DNA of 64,000 nt from Apiotrichum sp. Y4204. Lineage: Eukaryota > Basidiomycota > Tremellomycetes > Trichosporonales > Trichosporonaceae. Within the stretch, counting starts at the first letter, position 1; every line of letters starts with the position of its first letter. The notes under the pieces are model-generated. The model did not search any database, was not told the origin of the DNA, and worked only from the letters and a program-made list of their open reading frames with translations. The translations under genes and the position numbers were made by a program. Location of the stretch: the NCBI GenBank assembly GCA_025531455.1, contig JAMYHL010000029.1:620001-684000 (forward strand). The letters run 5' to 3'. Below, piece by piece: positions 34,493 to 46,852 of the stretch.

Positions 34493-37400
34493 CTAGCCGG
34501 CGACGTAGGCGAGCTCCTGGCGCGCCTCGTCAACGACCTTCTGCAGCGTGGACTTCGCACAGGGCTTGGTGACCCAGCCGTCCATGCCGCACTCGACGAG
34601 GCCGCGGTGGCGATCGTCTTCGCCGTTGAGAGCGGTAATCGCAATGATCTTGGAACGTACCGCGGGCGTGATCGTGCCGAGCGCCGTGCCGGGCGGGAGC
34701 CCCCCAGCAGCTTCGGCCGCGCGCAGCTTTTCGATGCGGCGCATCTCCACGGCGGTGGCGTAGCCGTCCATACGGGGCATGTTGATGTCGAGCAGCACAA
34801 TCACGGGTGCGCCGAGATTGCGGAAGCGGTCGACGGCGTTGACGCCGTCCTCTGCCTCGAGGATTTCGAGGTGTGGCAGCGTCGCTTTGAGTGTCCTGAC
34901 GAGGATCTTGCGGTTGATGATATTGTCCTCGACGACCAGGACTGTGAGCTTGGCTGGGCTCGGCGTGTCCAGAGTGACGAGATCTGCAGAGTCCACCACA
35001 GTGTCGGCTTCGGCGTCTTCCGAGACCGTGGTCATGGGCAATTCCAGGGGTACGGTCCACCGCAGATCAGACTCGACTGGTGTCTCGGCGAACGACGAGT
35101 AAGGTGGCTGGTCGAGGGGTGTTTCAGGAGACATGGGGGTACTGCCGTTCGACCCGTTCGAGTTGGCTCGCATTAACCGATTCCGACTCGAAATGTAGTC
35201 GCTCAGAGAGAGCGAGGCGACCGCCTTCTCGACACCAACTCCGCGCGGCTTCCATTCCATGCAATTCTCTGGTGTTGGCCGTTTGGCATCATGGCTAGCG
35301 ATTGGGGCATCGTCGTAATGGGGACGTAGACGCGGCTGGCCAATGTCACACCCATCAGTTGGTGTCTCGGGGACTGATGGAGGAGCCTCCTCGAGAGTTC
35401 GGCGGACCATGGATGGTGTGACAGGTTTGAGGAAACGACGGACGCGACGAGAATGTCCAGAAATGAGGGATACAAGATTGTCATCATCCGTAGTGGACAC
35501 TAAGATGGCGACGTCGGGGGCAGTGATGCCAGCCAGCGCGTCTGCGCATCCTGGATCGCCCGCCAGCCGACCATTGACAATTACCAGGTCGGCGTCCTTG
35601 GGATCAACAATCTCACAACCCAGTTTACGGTACTGGCTTTGGAGAGAGGTGGCGAGGCCGGTGGTATTCGTGCACGTCGGGTTGACGTCCTGGCCAAAGC
35701 CCACGAGTGCGACCTTGCGCCCCGACACGATAGGGCTGGGCGCCGGCGGGGTGCGAGACACGGGGAGCGGAACCTCAATACTGACGGAGCAGCCCTGACC
35801 GGGCGCAGAGGTAATCTCCATCTCACCGTTCATCAAATCGATGATGCGGTATGCGAGATGAACACTCAGTCCCGATCCGGTCGCGTAAAGGTCCTCCTTG
35901 GCCCATGGTTCGCCGAGGTGTTCGCGCACAAAGTCCGAGCTCATACCCCGCCCGTTGTCGGTAACGGTGATGGCTATGCGGCGCGTGTTCGCCAAATCCT
36001 CGCAACCTTCGGGGGGGAGCATTGATTTGACATCGTCGACGTAGATCTCCACGCAGCCCTGAACGTCGATATATCGGTACGCGTTGTGTATAACGCGCGC
36101 CAAGGCACGACGCAGGGCGCCGCCAAAGTCCTCGGTAACAAGTTCGCCCAAGTCGCGCGGAATGATTTCGAAAATGGTCTCAATGTCGCCCAACTGTTGG
36201 CCTGAGCCAATACGTCCACGCTGGTCTTCGTCATACGCCTCATGAATGAGCTCTTCGAGCATGGCACCAAGTGTCTTGAGGACACCTGTGCGATTCCCCT
36301 GGGTCGAGTTGGTCATGCCGCCGCCACCACCCCAACGATAATCGTTCGCCGAGAGATCGAGGAAGGTGAGGATGTTCTCCACAATGCCGTGGAGAGTAGT
36401 ACCAGAGGTGTCGATGTCGTCGAGAAGAGGCAACAGATCGCGAGCCTGCTGCATCGTTGCCAGTCCGCAGTCGCGATTGGCGACCGGGGTCTCTGCAAAG
36501 TCGGACAGTCCGGATCGCAAGAGTTGAGTTACGGCCAAGATTTGATGGAGGGGAGTGCGCAGTTCGTGTGCTTGGAGATTCGAGTACGTGATTTGACTTT
36601 CTTCGATAGCCCACATGCGGTGAATGGCCAGTGAAGACATGAGGGTTGCACCAATTATCCACACGAACGGCAAGGCAAGACGGCTGCTGTCATCAAAAGT
36701 GCACGGCGGGCGGCACCAGACACCAAAGGTGGCGAAACGCAGAGCACCCGTATAGGTCATGAAAAAGGTCGCAAGAACAGTCTTGCCCTCAGAGGGCATG
36801 AACATCATAATCTGTTGCGCGAGCTCAGATTCGTCATCACGGTCCCACCAGTGCTGACGCGTGACCAGATAGGTCTTGATAAAGTTGCGCATCACGTCTG
36901 GCGCCAACAGCGAGGAAAAGTCAAAGTTTTGTTCCGGAGAGTTGCTCTGTCCAAGTATTTGCACGCCTTGGCTGGTATACCGGGGTACAAAGTTGACCAC
37001 CGGCTCAACATTGGAGGGCCACGCTTTGCCCTGAAGAAAGTCGGTAACGATCGTTTCCTTGGACTCGACAGTTTGATTGTGTGGGCCTGCCGTTTTGCGC
37101 ACGAATAACTGGAACTCGCGAAGGTCGATAATCGACACCGCATCGGCCTGAAGGATGCCGCGTAGCGTCTGCGCCGCATCTGAAAAGAGATGAGCTTCAG
37201 TTTCCATATCACGTCGCTTGATTCTTTTGGCATCGAGTGGGCCGGTCTTGGTCACTCGAGTAGGCGGCGGCGGGGTTGAGATGGGTGACGGCACTTGCGA
37301 TTGTGGCCTGGACAGCATTGAGCTTGGCGAGCGTGATTGAGGTCGAGTGGGTGGCACCGGGCTGTGAAGACCAAGAGTTCCGTGCTGACCGTGCTTATGA

Positions 37401-38999
37401 TGTCGAGCATGAGTTTGATGAAGGCGCTTCTTGTCGGCTTTCTTCTTCTCCGCCGACTTGCTTGGTTGTTGAGAGGGCTTGAGACGCTCCGGAACGAAGG
37501 ACCGCCGCAAGAAGTTGATGCTGCTCTCGTACATTGCGCTTGACTGCTTGGCCATAATTTCGGACTGGACGGTGGCGAGTTGGAAGACGAGCATATTGGA
37601 TATGCGGAGGAGCACTGCTTGGTCTCGTAAGCCAAACTCGCGTGTTTTAGGTGCAGCAATGAACAAGATTCCAAAGTCGACCGTGTTACCGTCTGAAAGG
37701 TGATAACGCAATGGTGCTGTCGCGACAAATATCGGATTGCCACCTGGTATCCGGGCGGGGCAGTTCTTGAAACGCCAGTCCTTGTCCATATCTTTACACA
37801 CCCAACAACGCCATTCGAGGGACTGTATCCCGTGTGAAGCCAGAGCTTCTGCTGCAGGGAAATTCCAGTGTCGCTTGTTGGAATGGCTCAGATATATCGA
37901 TTCCTCGTCCCCACGCAGAATAGAAACGCCAGCCATTGTGACACCGAAGATCTAGGTATCAGCAGTGTCACCAATTTCCACGTACCATGCACAAAAGATC
38001 CGTGTATTTTGCCATGACCGAAAAGCGGACGGAATCGTCATCCTCGCCCATAAGGCCCAGGCGACGTAGGGCTATCACTCGTCGAATACGGGTACTACGG
38101 CTGGGAGCCGAGGCCGGAAGCCAGCCCTTTTCCTCATACGCTGCACGCATGGCGCGACGTTCTGCTTCTGCCGAGTTGCCACACTCTTCCTCCAGGTCGG
38201 CCTGTCGGGGCAGACCAATGAGCTCTGAGAGTCTGTGTGCATACTGGGCCGACTGGATGGGGTCAGAGGTGGTAGTTGGATGGCTGGATCGCCGCGTTTT
38301 GTGCGTTGCTGTCGAGGGTCCAGAGAGAAGAGGGCCGCGCTCGCCGCCCACGATAGTGAAGCTGTCTGGCTGGCGAGGTGGTGGCCAATGCCAGTCTGAA
38401 CCCTCCTCCACCGCTGGAGATTGTGGGTTACTGCCGGGTTCACTAGGAGACCAGCTGAATCGGCGGGGAGGCTCTTGGCTCGGCTGGAGAAGACTTTCAC
38501 ATCTAGGTGTCTCTCCCGCGGAAGGCGTTGGCTGGTTGTTCTCCTCGTAGCTCTCCGAGCGATGGATCAATGGGTCTTGTCCATGTGCAAGCGGCACAAG
38601 AGGATCCTGAGGATGTCCCCGATGCACAGTTGTCTGAGGTGGTGGGGACGACAAAGCGACCTCCGAGTAGCGATCGAGTGCGTAGCTGATTTGCCATTAG
38701 CTGGGTGATTACAAATAAAAGGATGGCAACGCAGACGCTGTCGCCGCCCCTTTAGACGACGCCAGTCCATGTTCAAACTCATGCTGCACAGTGACCACGA
38801 CTCACCCTTTCAGCGCCTCATCCCACTCCTCATCAGTCGTTGGCGCCACCTCCCATAGCTGCGGCTCTGCATACGATTTCTCCCATTCCTCGCTCCATAG
38901 CTTTGAAGATGGATCTCGCGGATTCTGGCCAGGGTCGTCACCTGCAACTGGGGCAGAGGCATTTGGTAGGGGGATGCTCTCATCGAGCAAGTCCGACAT
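34493..38999 (-). CDS. GAF-containing hybrid histidine kinase
   Basis: Two-component sensor that autophosphorylates on His and passes phosphate to its own receiver, normally feeding a phosphotransfer protein and a MAPK cascade. Exons 38999-38806, 38685-37986, 37951-34493 give 1450 aa; introns are 120 and 34 nt. The N-terminal ~290 residues are mostly disordered, with YALDRYSEVA and a helical stretch before a GAF-like domain (CMIFGVTMAGVSILRGDEES, RCWVCKDMDKDWRFKNCPAR). A second sensor region precedes the H-box QAHELRTPLHQ (H760). ATPase boxes: IHNAYRYID (N), DNGRGMSSDF (G1), GSGLSVHLAYRIID and GQGCSVSIEVPL (G2). The receiver spans ~1285-1435: VLVVEDNIINRK, phospho-acceptor D1353 in LLDINMPRMDG, conserved Lys in WVTKPC. 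No membrane segment is obvious, so it is probably cytosolic. It converges on SET1 with 291 bp between stops. Confidence 0.93.
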
Positions 39000-39840
39000 T
39001 GTGCCCGATGCCTAGGAGGGGAGGCGGACCCGAGGTCCGTTGAGCGGGGTCTCTTATGCGGTGGGTGGGTGGTTGTGGGAAGGTGAGCCCACGGGCAAGT
39101 AATGAGAGTCGTCTACGATACAGTGGCGTGAAGGTGCCTTGACGAGAGGGCCGGGAACAAAGAGCTGGTGGGGAGTAGCTGGGGAATGAGAAGGATTAAA
39201 AGGCGGTTTGCCGGAACTCGACGGCTGAAATGGGTTCCGAGGGCAATAGTAGCTGGGTGCCTCTGATATTGGGTATCTGTTGTACACTGCAGCGCCGAGG
39301 AACTGATGGGGTGGAGGGAGTATGCGAAGAGAGTGAAAAGAAAAGATGCAAGATTGCGAGCGAACGACTTGGAAGGGAATGGGAGGGGATGGGAGGACCG
39401 GACGTGGTTGCCGCCGTGGTAATCCTAACCTATCCTGGGGAGTACGACGAGTTTGATCGTAGATTGGTGAACTGGTGTCGCGCAGGTGGGTGTGCGCAGG
39501 TAGTCGGTCGGTTCGTCGGGTGGCGCGCGCAAGCGGTATATCGGCCGTGTCGGTCGGTCGCTCTCTGTTCCGCTGTTCCGAGAGAGTCTGCGTGTGTGTG
39601 TGATGTGATGTGCGTCCGGTCGCTTCTCTTCCCTTCTTGTTTCTATCGAATGCCCCCCTTCTGCAGCTATTCGGCGCGCTGATTGCGGGCACTGGTGATG
39701 CGAAAGGATGCGTGTGTGACAAGTCTATATAGTGATCTAGTGATAGAAGAAGAGGTGGGAAATGTGGGGATTGGCAGATAGGACTCGGTTGTGATATGAA
39801 ATGATAGTGGTACAGAGAGAGTTGCAGCACCACCTAGTTT
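39000..39840 (-). promoter_or_regulatory. upstream region and leader of the histidine kinase
   Basis: Sequence upstream of the kinase ATG, with several short pyrimidine-rich stretches on the minus strand. A 259-codon open frame on the minus strand (39054-39833) is His/Pro/Arg-rich without domain character and is most likely leader sequence rather than a protein gene. Confidence 0.45.
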
Positions 39841-40979
39841 GCCAAAAGGATAAAACAGAGTTTGTATAAAGAGTGGCCCAGAAGTGGGTTTAGATTGTCT
39901 GGATCGTCACACCCCACTCTTATCCAGAAACAGAGTACGACATGATGACACTTACAGTACATCATCCATGATGCTATGATCACCTATACACCTATCACCT
40001 ACATCATCGCCCACTGCACACTACCCTGTACTTTTGCAACGATTAGACACGGGGAAGTCGCGCAGGTCGGAGGTCGGAGGGTCGGTATCCGGGGCATTTC
40101 CGGGGCATTTCATCAACCTCTCTCTCACTCTCTCTCTCCCTCTTCGCATTAAAGTTCACAGTTTTTTGGGCGTTTACTTGGGATCCTTTTCCTTTTTCTT
40201 TCCTTTTGCCTCTTTTTTTGTTTTTCCCTCACCCCCCTGCATGCTGCCTTTCTACGACCTTGTCTAGTTTCTAGACTGCGCTGATAATGATCTCTCACGA
40301 TACTAGTGCTGTAGCTACATGTGCGCCATGGTGACTATGCAAGAGCCAAGTGTGTACCCTGCGCCGTGCCGCTGCACTTGCTGCAGTGTTCTGGGCTGAA
40401 GGGAGTGGTCTCGGATCGCGTAGTTTATGTGGACGCCTCACACATGCACACACTTACTCTCTCTTCTATTTTGCCGCTCATCTCCCACCCACACACCCAC
40501 ACAACTCTTCTTTTCCGCATGTCCGACTGTTCCCACGGCCTTGTCCACACTTTTCCAGTTCGACAACAAGGTTTGACCTATTGGTCGGCTGCAAACAGAG
40601 AATAGTACAGTCAGCTGCAGGGCACATCTCCAAGCACGTTGTTGATAACCTCACGATAGCGTACCATAGCGTGATTGTGTCGAGACCCCTCGCCGCCCGG
40701 GGCCCGCGGGAAAATGCAGAGCTCTGCGCCTCCTATAATTCTGTACTTGTCCGGACATGGCACATACGCGTAAGCTCAATGAAGGCACGGCCGCCGTCGA
40801 GTGCGTGCATCTAATGTCCACCCCGGTACCCCGGGTATTCTTGGCAGGACAAGGTGTGGTAGTTCCTACCTCCGAGAGGTGTGTGTCCCTTCGGAAACAG
40901 ATTGCATGGCCGCGGATGGAGAGAACGTGCACATGGGTGCATAGCATGCAAACGCCGAACGAGCGCGTGTAAAGCGTAT

Positions 40980-40997
40980 ATAACCTCCGGAGGTTAT
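40980..40997. repeat. perfect 18-bp palindrome
   Basis: ATAACCTCCGGAGGTTAT, a perfect inverted repeat with no spacer, in the long gene-free region. It resembles a dimeric transcription-factor site, but no regulated gene lies nearby. Confidence 0.8.
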
Positions 40998-43900
40998 GCT
41001 CCGCTCATCCTGAATGGACTGAATGTTGGGGTATAAAACGGCAAGCCGTCCACTAAGCCGTCCACTCGGATATAAATGTTCTGGGTCGCGCTTGTCGGGA
41101 GCTGCGTTCCCTGCAAGAGTCGGAAGCAGGCTTGGGAATACACTGGGCAGGGTGGGCAAGCGGAATGCTGGGATGCATGTCGCGAGTGATCGTGTGCTCC
41201 TGTGCAGCGACGCCAGCATGGCAGCGGGGTATAACCTGGCAGCTGGCATGGGTCTCGGGTCCATGTGATTCACTGTCGCAATCTTCTTTGGCTACACATT
41301 CGTACCAATCTGCGACATACATTGATGCCCCCCAGCCTCCCGTTTGCGCAATTGGAATGCAGCTTCGAGAATCTATTGTCCTCGGCGCTACTCACCCATT
41401 TATTCGAGTCTGTGGCAACAAGGGACAATGGCCAGGGTGAGCTTTATCCCAGCCGTAGTGACTACTCCGAGACAACTCTGGAACCATTTCTGGCTATCTC
41501 TCGGCAAGCCTGCCTAGATTATCACCTCAAACGCAGAGCGCAGGCCCCGCAAGGCCGCAAGGCTTCCCCGCCCACCGAAAGCTGGAAGCGGGCGTTGAAA
41601 GAGGCACCGCCGCACAGGGACGTGCGCCCACGTCGGCCGTGATCGCGAGCAGAGCCGTCCTGGACTCCTGCATTTCCGGTCTCCTCTTGCCACCGAATTC
41701 TGGTGGTCTCCTATTTTGAGTCAGATTAGGCACATTTGTTTGATTCCCGGTTCCACAATTCCAGAATTGTCCGCGGCGCCATCAGCGCCAACAATGCCAG
41801 TCGCATGAAAAGGCGAGGATGGGGAGATGGCTGTGCCACGGCATTCTGTGACACTCTTTAAGGCCAGAGGTGTGTCGCGATGGGCCGCAAGCGCCCGCAA
41901 ATTTTCACGCAAATCCTCAGCACATCACTCGGAGTATGTCTCTCCTTCGCTCGTCGCCTTGGCATCCCGTCACCCTCGTCTCCGACTGTCTGTCGCCCTC
42001 AGCTTTGCATGTCAGGCGTCGAATGGTCGCTATGCTGGTGGCGTTTTCTGAATACGAAATTCGGGGGGAGGATCCTATCTGAATCCCAAATTGAACAGGA
42101 AAACTTACTCGATTGATACCACAAACTATATCTCACCTCTGTCCAGAACAGAACAGTTTCTCCAGCCAACATACGGACCTGCATGAACACCCCCATCGAT
42201 CCATCGATCTCGGCTGCCAGTCTCTGGGTTTTCGACCGCCACACTTCCTGGGACCGGTATGCAATTCCGAGCCGGACACTCCCGTACACTCACCCATTAC
42301 TCCCCCCAGACCCGTGCAATCATAACGACCGCGACTCACTCGAGCACATGTTGATTTAATCTGGGTGGCAATTCGAAACGGACACTGTCCGCGCTGTCCG
42401 TGTGTCAGTGATTTAAGTGATTTTGGGCCGTGCGTGTCTCTCGTGAGCGCCGTGGCGCCCGTGGCGCGGGCGGGGCACAGTGTGGCGCAAGCCGCCGGGT
42501 GTCTCCTGCCACTGACAACGAGCCACCTCGGTCTGGCACCGCTGGATCCATCGGATCCATCGCGGCTGCGATGCTGAATCCTTGATCGATTGCTCTCAAA
42601 CACGGCGGCGCTGATCAATCTTGCTTGGCCAGCCACCAGGAGTGGAACGAGGCGTTGAGGCGTCGGGGCCGAGATGAAACCACCGCCGGCTGTGAATCGC
42701 TGCGCAAAGGGTTACTAGCTTGGCAATGATCGCTGACTCCGGTCCGACGTCGGTGCCGGTGTCGCGGATACATCGGATACCGACACCTTCGTGGGAATGG
42801 TAGTGGGAATAGGACCGGGGTGGGAGTGTGTCGGAATACGGGGAGTGGGTTGTGGGTCGGAGTGGGGTGTGGGTTTGGAGTGGGTTGGAGTGCCGAGAAC
42901 CATGACGATCCCGTGTGCTGCGTCATGGTGTCCTGAGGAATGGGGTTGCAATCGGCGGAAATCGTGGCCTATCGTGGGTAGCACGCAACTTGTCACGTCG
43001 ATCTGTCGATCTGTAAGACCAGGAACGTCAGTGTCAGTGTCAACCGTCCACCCTCGATAATATCAGTGAGCAGGTCCACTATCAAAGAGAACGGGTGGAT
43101 AGCCCTTGTGGTCGTTGTCGCTTTGAGGTTATCTGTGAACGCGTCAGTCAGAGAGCTGGAGAGTTGAAGAACACGCTGAAGAACACGCTGAAGGAGCTGC
43201 TGCTCTTTTGCTCATCGGACTCCGTGGCATTTGTAATCGACGGTCACTCTACATCCTGAGCGCGCTGAGCGATAACGATTGGAGGCACCTCAACAAGACA
43301 TATCGTCAAAGCCAAGACGAGCTCTCCGTCCCGTCCTCACGCCGTCCCCGCTGCCAGTAATTTCGAATTCGAGATGTCAAAGGTGCAGTCACAAGAGTCA
43401 AGCCCTTTGACAAGAACAGATTGATTTGTAGTACCGAACCACGGTCACTGGACACCCCACTCAAGTCCCAGTATCGATCGTTCTGGCCAGCTCGCCAAGT
43501 CGGCCACCGGCCAGCGGACAGATAAAGAAAGCAATAGCACCGCTGGAGGACAAGCGCTGCCGCCGAGCAACACCTGTGACTCTGCAATCTTGGCTGCGCT
43601 TGGCAGTCCACTACTGTGCCTGGAGAACGCCGGAGATGGTCGATGTGGTGCTCCGCTGATCCGCTGATGACGTTTGACATATCATATGTGCTGATTTGTA
43701 GAAGTGCACAAACATTTGTAGTGCACGAACATTTATTTGTAGAGATTGACGGCTGACATACCGGCAAACCCGGGTACTCAGGGAAACCCGGTATCGCCGG
43801 CCTATCAGTGCGCAGCTACATATCGCTATATCCTGCAGACCCTCTATATCCAAACGTATAGCACTCGACTTTTGTCTGCTGAAACGCTCGGTGGCCTCTG

Positions 43901-44663
43901 GGCCTCTGGGAACTTGCATCATTGTCCGTCGAGCGAGGAGTCGAGGCCTGACCGGGTGTCTAGCTTACAGGTCTGACCCTATCACCGCCATAGGATCACG
44001 ACGCCGCGGGACGGAGCCCCTGCGAGCACGCGATGGCACGTCACTGGCACACCTGTGCACTACAAATAGAGGATCAAGGATTAAGGATCAAGGATGGATC
44101 AGCATGTCTGATCAACGTGACACAGGAGACTACGCGTCTCACGAGCCTCATATGGTATATGATCATAAGTTTCGTTAGCCACATGGGCCACACCGATCTT
44201 GGGCGTTTGGCATCATGGTAGTCTCAGACAGGGACTAGGCCGGTACCGCGCGGCACGCTCGTCATAGCGCCATGACGCCGATAACGTTCTGCGGGACGTC
44301 AGATCATCCGACAGGGAGAGGGCACAAGTTCATCACTCTCCAGTCCCGAGTCCTGGTCTCCAGCCCCCAGTGTGGTCTGAATTCCGACAGACGTCGGCCG
44401 TATCCGATATACCGGACGGAGTGCGAAGTTGGCCAGGAGTCCTTCAGGATCAGTGGCGGGGAGAACACCCTGCCCCCGGAGCCGAACAGGGAGTAAATCA
44501 GCCGCACTCCACTGCCGCCGGGCTGATGGGGCTGCAGGGGTTGGGCTCGTGGCATGTGGGGAGTACACAGACACTTGTGAACCACGCTGCGTAACTGGTT
44601 CTGCTGATAGTGGGATCCAGGGGCCGGCACATGCGGCACACTCGGCACGGCCGGCAGCTGGCC

Positions 44664-44689
44664 TTGCCATGCCGGCTTGCCATGCCGGC
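44664..44689. repeat. 13-mer direct duplication inside a hairpin
   Basis: TTGCCATGCCGGC occurs twice head to tail (44664-44676 and 44677-44689). GGCC...GGCC and GCCGGC palindromes around it make a potential stem-loop. Confidence 0.75.
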
Positions 44690-46852
44690 AGGCCCTGGAC
44701 CAACGCGGCGCTAACGTCCGGGGAACAGGGATCAGTGCCGTTGGAGCTGTCATAATTCTGTGCTTGTAGACCTGCCTGGTGGAAACGAGACGGTGTAGCC
44801 TTCATCTCTGGAACAGGGGAAAAACCGGAATCGGAGCCAGCGGGACGCTAGCGAAGGCGGTGAGGCGCGAGGTGCGGGGTGCGAGGTGCGAGATGGCAGT
44901 AGATTATCCGATTAGAATCTTGTGTAAGCAGTTGATTTTCCGGGCCCAGTGTATGTCCATGTGTATGACCATGTACCATGTCCCTGTCCATGTCCATGTC
45001 CGAGTACCCGAGTGTTCAAGTGCTGCATGGATGGTTCCCCGCCATGTAGGGCTCGGAAGAGTTGGATGGCTGATGATGGTGTGGCTCCGAATACAAGGAC
45101 CACTGCAGGGAGTCCCCAGTCCCAAAGAACTGGAATCGGAATCCACAATCACTTCGCTGCCATTCGTTCGGAGACGGACAAGACGCCGAGCTGCAGTGCG
45201 CAATGACCTCACATGTCGGTGACTTGACCCAAACATTGTTGAGCCCTGATTAGCACTTGTTGTGGCTCACCGTGCACAGCCTCTGAATCAGCCCAATCCA
45301 ACAGACCCAATTCCAACACCATTCTCCTCACTGCGCGTACTGTATAGCCCACGCCGTACGGTGATGGTTGGTGGTCAGCATCAACACCTCGGGATAAGGT
45401 TCAACGGCCATTTAGCTGTCCTCCAGTTCACATGTTCAGGACTAGAGGACAAAGGGTTCAGCACATCAGCACAGGTCGGTCCAGGGATCAGGGTTGAGAC
45501 AACGTCGCCTTCTGTATCCCGTGCCGAGTATAGATTTCCATCACCGACAGCCAAGCGGCATCCATGCATCTCGTCCCGCGCAAAGCAGTAGAGATGAAAA
45601 AGAAAAAAATGACAAGATTAATTTTTTGGCTCAGTATCTGTCCCCCTGCGACCCTGCAGCCCTGCAACCCTGCGCATCGCTTCTCGCTTTACGTGCTCGC
45701 GACAATTGAGTAAGGCTTTTGGTACAGGGACAAGCGCCCACACCTGCGGGCTGGCAAGTGCTATTTTTGGGCACTGACAATACGGGGGGGTTTTGGCTCC
45801 CAAAGCTCGCACACGAGGGCGTGCAGCGCGACTATCAATAGTCCTACCGAGATGGCGCGCGATGGAACAGACATGGCTGGCTGGTATGGTGGACTAGTGG
45901 ATCAGCGGACTCTGGCGTGTACGGCGTGTTGGCCTCATGGATCATGGATTATGAACTTGGTTCTGAGCGCGTGCGGCGTTGGAATGTGGCGGGCAGCTGT
46001 TGAATGAGAGAAATGAGACAAACACACGCTGTTAGCGCGGAGTGCGCGCAGAGCACGCAGAGCATTCCTAACCGCCGAGTCTTGCCATCCCGAGTCGTGC
46101 ATATTCTGTACAGCTCCACCGCTGTGACGAGCTAAACACGCAGGAACCGGAATACAAGCACCTTCGGGGAGGCACTCCAACTAACGGCATGGAGCAAACC
46201 CACCATCCCGGGTCTGCGTTCTGCCCCTGAGAGAAAGAGCTTCCCTCTCTCAGCTTGCAACCCAGCGATAGGCACTGATGACTGACCGAGGATAAGCTAA
46301 GTCGCTCGTGCCAGGAATAAGTCTAGTTGCGTATGTCGCGCACATTGGCGGCGAGACAGCGCACAGCATCCGAGCGCCTCCTGGATCCCGGGATCTCATG
46401 CCTGCAGGTGTACCGCGGCCACAAAGTTGTTTGCCAAAGTTAGAGGGAAGAGGCGCAGAGCGCAGAGGCGCAGTGAGATCGAGCGGCACGAGCAGGAAAC
46501 ACGTCCGGTACATCGGTATGGACCACCGACGTGCCTTCAGCTTGTGCGGTGTGCCAACCTAGTTTATTTGCCGGGCGTGTCTGTTTTCGGTCTGGTAGCT
46601 CGCGCGAGGCTCGGGGCACAGCCAGCCTCTATCGCACGTACTTCAGAGCTACAGATAGACCGACCGTGTTGAATGGAAATACTTAAGAAACGACTGTGCA
46701 CTGCAGCCGACCGCTCGTCCCTCCTTCCACTTCTTTTATCATTCTCGTTCGACTTTGCCGCAGCTCGGCTAGATTCCCCCCCCTCTTCGACAACCGCCTT
46801 CTATTCTCCGCCCGGCTCTCCGACCGCCTCGACTCTCATTCCCCTTCTCGAC

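Larger units (their letters stand above)
39841..46852. other. 7 kb with no supportable gene
   Basis: The two flanking genes diverge from this stretch. Base composition is less GC-rich than the coding blocks and long open frames are absent; the longest are about 150-170 codons, with no domain and no splice-supported extension. It includes a pyrimidine-rich patch at 40115-40230, an 18-bp palindrome at 40980-40997, short tandem repeats (41044-41067, 43169-43193, 44664-44689, 44950-45000) and a G-rich patch at 42790-42900. I see no inverted or long terminal repeats or transposase remnants. It could hold noncoding transcripts, long-range promoters or decayed repeats. Confidence 0.55.

Noticed and set aside
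39054..39833. 259-codon minus-strand frame upstream of the histidine kinase
   Set aside because: His/Pro/Arg-rich with no domain; it fits a pyrimidine-rich leader or promoter.
40350..40814. 154-codon plus-strand frame after the CT tract
   Set aside because: No domain, no conserved motif, overlaps an equally long alternative frame.
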